A stretch of 8,072 bases of DNA from Nitrospirae bacterium GWC2_57_9 (GTDB lineage: Bacteria; Nitrospirota; UBA9217): contig MHEA01000194.1 in assembly GCA_001805085.1 (NCBI GenBank), positions 6,190-14,261 of the forward strand. Direction: 5' to 3'. Position 1 is the stretch's first letter; every line of letters starts with the position of its first letter. This document shows positions 5,193-8,072 of this stretch, in pieces. A program made the position numbers and the translations under genes. The notes beneath the pieces were generated by a model, which saw nothing but the letters and a program-made list of their open reading frames with translations, ran no database searches and was not told the DNA's origin.

Positions 5193-6959
5193 TCACACCT
5201 TCCACACTATCTCGAAATTACAGATGATCACGTCCGGCTGGCCGTCCCTGTCCTTCATGATGTTGCCTTTCGCATCCACTGCCAGCAGCAGATCGTTCGG
5301 CTTGAGCAGGGAGCCGTCGTAACCCGCCGACCGGAGCCGCTCCTTGACCCTTTCCAGGTAGCTCGCGCAGTCCGCTCCCGTGATGATGTTCTTGCGGACC
5401 GCCCGCTGCAGGTCGACCGGCGTGAGCAGCACCGCCTCCTCGTGCTCGGATACCCACTTGTCGGGCCCGTTGTAATAGCCGCGGATGGTGATGTAGTTGT
5501 GCAGCACGTCCAGGACCGGGTTGCCGTCGTTATCGACGAGTTCCTGGTGGGATTGATATTTCCGGGCATCGCTCGATATTTCGACCTTCAGGCTGCCGGT
5601 CATATAGATCGCCCGCACATAGGCCGCATGGATCCCCTTCTCGTTCAGTGCCTGGGACAGGGAAAACTCCTCAAAGGGGCTGTTGATCCCGAACTGCCGT
5701 ATCTTCTCGATCTCCTCGGGGCTGTATTTCGCGTCCGTCGGGAACTCTCCCACGCGCGACGTCTTCCAGACCAGGTGGATATTGTCCTTGGTCACCGTGT
5801 AGAAGACTTCGTTCGTCCCGGACAGGCTGAGGGACGGTGTTTTCCGCCAGCGCTCGGGAAGAAAGTAATCGAACAGCCTCGCATTCCTGCCCACGACCCA
5901 CATGCGCCCGCCGGTGCTCTCGGCGTGCCCGAAGATATAGGGGACGCCGAAAATCTCCGTGCGCGAAAGGTGCGGAGGCAGCGGCGTCGGTTCGAGACGG
6001 TTCCGCATGTCGTCGAGGTACGAATGCCTTCGCGTCGCCTTGACCCGGTCCTCATGCTCCGGAGTACGGAACAGGAGCTCGTAATCGATCACGGAATAAT
6101 TCCCGGCTTCCATCAGCCGGTAAATGGCGTCCACCTGCTTCCCGGCGGCGTCCGGTCCTGAGCCGTGCCCCATATGCTCGATCCGTTCGCAGTCGTCCTC
6201 GTGAATGATCACGTGTTCGGGCTTCATGTCCGCCATGTGATAGCCTTTTTTGCTCAGGTCGTCGAAGGCCTTCTTCTGCATGGCTTGGAGGTGATGGACC
6301 ACATCGGGCAGCTCGAGCTTGATGCGCTCGAAGATCTCCGTCAGGTTCTTGCCGCGGATCCATTCGTACACAAGCTTGTACTGTTTCAGGATATCGAGGT
6401 CCACGCCCGGATGGCGGGCGCGTATGCGGTTGATCTTGGACCGCGATCTGCCGCTCTGCCAGAGCTGCATCCGCTGGGGAGGAACGTAGATCGCGAGCGG
6501 CCGCTGCGCCCTGATCCACGAGAACCGCTGGCCCATCTGTTTGTCGGCCATTTCCATGACCAGAGCAAACTCCTCCCAGGGGCTGTTGAACTCGGCGCTC
6601 ATGAACTCCTCGAGCGTGTGCGTGTTGATCGGCACATCCTCGCCCACGCGGCAGTTCTTCACGACAAGATCGAGGCTGCTGCCGTTGACCGGCTTTGTAG
6701 GCACCCGGTAGACCGAGCTGGTGCCCAGCAGCCGGACCCGGTTCTGCGTGAACCAGCTTTCTTCGTACCAGTTATTGATGTCCAGGTGGTCCTGATGGGG
6801 CTCGGCAAAGCGGGTGAAGTAGAGGTCTCCGCCGTCCTCGGTTTTGGTGTGGAGGTAGACGACGCCCAGCACGTTCACCAGGGACTTGTGAGGCGCTGGT
6901 TTATCTGGAATAGATGATGATGTAAGGTCTGATGAAGTATCCATAAAAGCTGAAGACAC
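5193..6959 (-). CDS. Uncharacterised tandem kinase-like/pseudokinase-like protein
   Basis: I do not recognise a named family, but the 588 residues read as two copies of a protein-kinase-like fold, offset by about 300. Copy 1: GTSSVYRV (79-86) as nucleotide loop, LVVK (Lys101), RVGE (104-107), NSPWEEF (125-131), hinge-like YEWIRGKN (198-205), catalytic loop GYHMADMKPEHVII (239-252; Asp244, Lys246) and VIDYELL (290-296; Asp292 in the DFG position). Copy 2: GTNEVFYTV (381-389), LVWK (Lys399), RVGE (402-405), NSPFEEF (426-432), GYDGSLLKPNDLLL (546-559) and IICNFEIV (578-585). Copy 2 has Leu551 and Asn581 where copy 1 has its two Asp, so it is probably inactive. No signal peptide or membrane helix. 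Residues 1-20 are Ser/Thr-rich. The start is uncertain: GTG 6959 or ATG 6944, neither with a clear Shine-Dalgarno. It lies 100 bp downstream of pckG on the same strand. Substrate and role unknown. Confidence 0.8.
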   Translation of the reverse strand: MSSAFMDTSSDLTSSSIPDKPAPHKSLVNVLGVVYLHTKTEDGGDLYFTRFAEPHQDHLDINNWYEESWFTQNRVRLLGTSSVYRVPTKPVNGSSLDLVVKNCRVGEDVPINTHTLEEFMSAEFNSPWEEFALVMEMADKQMGQRFSWIRAQRPLAIYVPPQRMQLWQSGRSRSKINRIRARHPGVDLDILKQYKLVYEWIRGKNLTEIFERIKLELPDVVHHLQAMQKKAFDDLSKKGYHMADMKPEHVIIHEDDCERIEHMGHGSGPDAAGKQVDAIYRLMEAGNYSVIDYELLFRTPEHEDRVKATRRHSYLDDMRNRLEPTPLPPHLSRTEIFGVPYIFGHAESTGGRMWVVGRNARLFDYFLPERWRKTPSLSLSGTNEVFYTVTKDNIHLVWKTSRVGEFPTDAKYSPEEIEKIRQFGINSPFEEFSLSQALNEKGIHAAYVRAIYMTGSLKVEISSDARKYQSHQELVDNDGNPVLDVLHNYITIRGYYNGPDKWVSEHEEAVLLTPVDLQRAVRKNIITGADCASYLERVKERLRSAGYDGSLLKPNDLLLAVDAKGNIMKDRDGQPDVIICNFEIVWKV

Positions 6960-7049
6960 AACATCTTTGACACTGATGACACTGAAAAAAGCTATGAAAA
7001 TCCGGTTCTTTCAGAATTTCCCTCAGTGAAAATCCGTGTCAAAGATGTT
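6960..7049. repeat. 90-bp inverted-repeat element between pckG and the kinase-like gene
   Basis: Perfect 14-bp arms AACATCTTTGACAC (6960-6973) and GTGTCAAAGATGTT (7036-7049) flank 62 bp. A second nested pair, CACTGA (6980-6985) with TCAGTG (7023-7028), extends the stem after a 6/7-nt internal loop. In minus-strand RNA the structure begins 10 nt after the pckG stop and ends at the base before the GTG start of the downstream gene. TGAAAATCCG also occurs twice (6995-7004 and 7027-7036). It has no stem-adjacent T-run, so it is not a classical terminator; an attenuating RNA structure, an operator, or a small MITE-like insertion are all possible. No target-site duplication is evident. Confidence 0.7.
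6968..6985. repeat. Perfect tandem duplication of a 9-bp unit
   Basis: TGACACTGA occurs twice without a gap (6968-6976 and 6977-6985), inside the left part of the inverted-repeat element. Because each copy contains CACTGA, either copy could pair with TCAGTG at 7023-7028, giving two alternative registers of the inner stem. Confidence 0.85.
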
Positions 7050-7059
7050 ATCGCAGGTT

Positions 7060-8072
7060 CTACCCCAGCCGTTTCCGCATCTCTTCGAGCTGCTTTTTGA
7101 GCCGGTCGGGCAGACGGTTTCCGAAAAGCTTAAAGTGCTTCTCGATGTCCGGTATCTCGGCCTTCCATTCCTTAAGGTCGAGTTCCATGACCGCCTTCAG
7201 GTTCCCGGCCGGGATATCGAGCCCGGAGAGGTCGAGGTCGCCCTCCTTCGGCATCAGCCCGATCGGCGTTTTTACCGCATCGCGCTTGCCGTCCACGCGC
7301 TCGCACATCCACTTGAGCACGCGGCTGTTGTCGCTGAAGCCCGGCCAGAGAAACCTGCCCCCGCTGCTCTTCCGGAACCAGTTCACGTAGAAAATACGGG
7401 GCGCCTTGGCCCCGAGCGTGTCACCCATGGTGAACCAGTGGGTGAAGTAGTCGCCCATGTGGTAGCCGCAGAAGGGCTTCATGGCAAAGGGGTCCCGCCT
7501 CAGGTTTCCGACGGCGCCGATGTTCGCGGAGGTGGTCTCCGAGGCGGCCGTGGCTCCCATGAACACGCCGTGGTCCCAATTGAAAGCCTCGGTCACGAGG
7601 GGCACCACGCTGCTCCTTCTGCCGCCGAAGATAAATATGTCGATAGGCACGCCCTCGGGATTCTCCCAGTCCGGGCAGATGACCGGGCACTGGGACGCCG
7701 GCGCGGTGAAGCGGGCGTTCGCGTGGGCGGCATCCTCCTTGCTGGTTGGCTGCCAGTCGCGGCCCTTCCAGTCGACGAGATACGGCGGAGTGTCGGCGGT
7801 CATTCCCTCCCACCACACGTCCCCGCCGTCCGTGAGCGCGCAGTTCGTGAAGATGACGTTCTCGTTGAGGGTGTCCATGGCCATGGGGTTGGTGTCGTAG
7901 GACGTGCCGGGCGCGACGCCGAAGAAGCCCGCCTCGGGGTTGATGGCGTGGAGCCGGCCGTCATGCCGGATCTTCATCCAGGCGATGTCGTCGCCGATGC
8001 ATTCGCACTTCCAGCCCTTGATTGAGGGCTGCATCATGGCCAGGTTCGTCTTGCCGCAGGCCGAGGGGAAGG
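7060..8072 (-). CDS. pckG: Phosphoenolpyruvate carboxykinase (GTP), N-terminus cut by window edge
   Basis: GTP-dependent PEPCK converts oxaloacetate plus GTP to phosphoenolpyruvate, CO2 and GDP, the entry step of gluconeogenesis in the cytosol. The visible 336 residues are the C-terminal part. The frame is open to the right edge and starts inside the P-loop, FPSACGKTNLAMM, including the reactive Cys of this class. GDDIAWMK supplies the metal-binding Asp pair. NARFTAP (118-124 of the visible part) and FGGRRS (148-153) are substrate/phosphate-binding segments. NWFRKSSGGRFLWPGF (230-245) holds the four aromatic residues (Trp231, Phe232, Phe240, Phe245) that match the guanine pocket of the animal enzyme, which marks it as GTP-type, not ATP-type. 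The C-terminus is complete, ending KKQLEEMRKRLG and TAG at 7062-7060. The Met at 8037 is internal. The kinase-like gene follows after a structured spacer. Confidence 0.97.
   Translation of the reverse strand, partial: FPSACGKTNLAMMQPSIKGWKCECIGDDIAWMKIRHDGRLHAINPEAGFFGVAPGTSYDTNPMAMDTLNENVIFTNCALTDGGDVWWEGMTADTPPYLVDWKGRDWQPTSKEDAAHANARFTAPASQCPVICPDWENPEGVPIDIFIFGGRRSSVVPLVTEAFNWDHGVFMGATAASETTSANIGAVGNLRRDPFAMKPFCGYHMGDYFTHWFTMGDTLGAKAPRIFYVNWFRKSSGGRFLWPGFSDNSRVLKWMCERVDGKRDAVKTPIGLMPKEGDLDLSGLDIPAGNLKAVMELDLKEWKAEIPDIEKHFKLFGNRLPDRLKKQLEEMRKRLG

Noticed and set aside
6165..6917. 250-residue and neighbouring 239-residue (5442-6161) plus-strand open frames
   Set aside because: Both are antisense to the kinase-like gene, whose duplicated motifs show that the minus frame is under selection.
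6967..6972. TTGACA on the plus strand as a promoter -35 box
   Set aside because: No plausible -10 follows and no plus-strand gene lies downstream. The bases are part of the inverted-repeat arm.
7036..8025. 329-residue open frame on the plus strand
   Set aside because: Antisense to pckG, which has diagnostic PEPCK motifs along its whole length. The shadow is rich in His, Val, Arg and Gly and resembles nothing.
1..8072. CRISPR array, tRNA, rRNA, phage or insertion-sequence genes
   Set aside because: I saw no regularly spaced repeats, cloverleaf-like sequence, transposase or integrase motif on either strand.

Overview
This GC-rich window looks like chromosomal DNA of a Gram-negative-type environmental bacterium. 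The mix of genes (bacterial PolX with a PHP domain, a GTP-type PEP carboxykinase, a CPSF73-like metallo-beta-lactamase RNase, VanZ and VOC proteins) would fit the Nitrospirota or the old Deltaproteobacteria. That placement is an impression, not a result. No tRNA, rRNA, CRISPR array, insertion sequence or phage gene is visible.

Layout. Positions 1-2240 hold two minus-strand genes: a VOC (glyoxalase-like) protein that runs off the left edge, and upstream of it polX, a complete 598-residue repair polymerase/nuclease. Positions 2241-2546 are non-coding and end in a good sigma-70-type promoter. It drives a small VanZ-family membrane protein on the plus strand. A strong hairpin with a minus-strand T-run separates this gene from a convergent 130-residue Rossmann-fold protein. 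Positions 3380-3632 are a divergent promoter region, AT-rich, with one promoter facing each way and a 12-bp palindrome. Positions 3633-5018 encode a beta-CASP metallo-beta-lactamase RNase. Its stop codon lies inside a REP-like inverted repeat (5015-5090), followed by two further hairpins in the convergent gap.

The right side holds the most unusual gene. Positions 5193-6959 (minus) encode a 588-residue protein with no name I recognise. It reads as two tandem copies of a protein-kinase-like fold. The first copy keeps the catalytic-loop Asp and the metal-binding Asp; the second has lost both. Upstream on the same strand is pckG (GTP-dependent phosphoenolpyruvate carboxykinase), cut by the right edge. 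Between them is a 90-bp element with perfect 14-bp inverted arms whose last base touches the GTG start of the kinase-like gene.

Working together: most genes look like separate transcription units (DNA repair, RNA turnover, central carbon metabolism). The only linkage that suggests a shared task is pckG with the kinase-pseudokinase gene: same strand, about 100 bp apart, with the structured spacer between them. A regulatory link to gluconeogenic metabolism is a hypothesis only.
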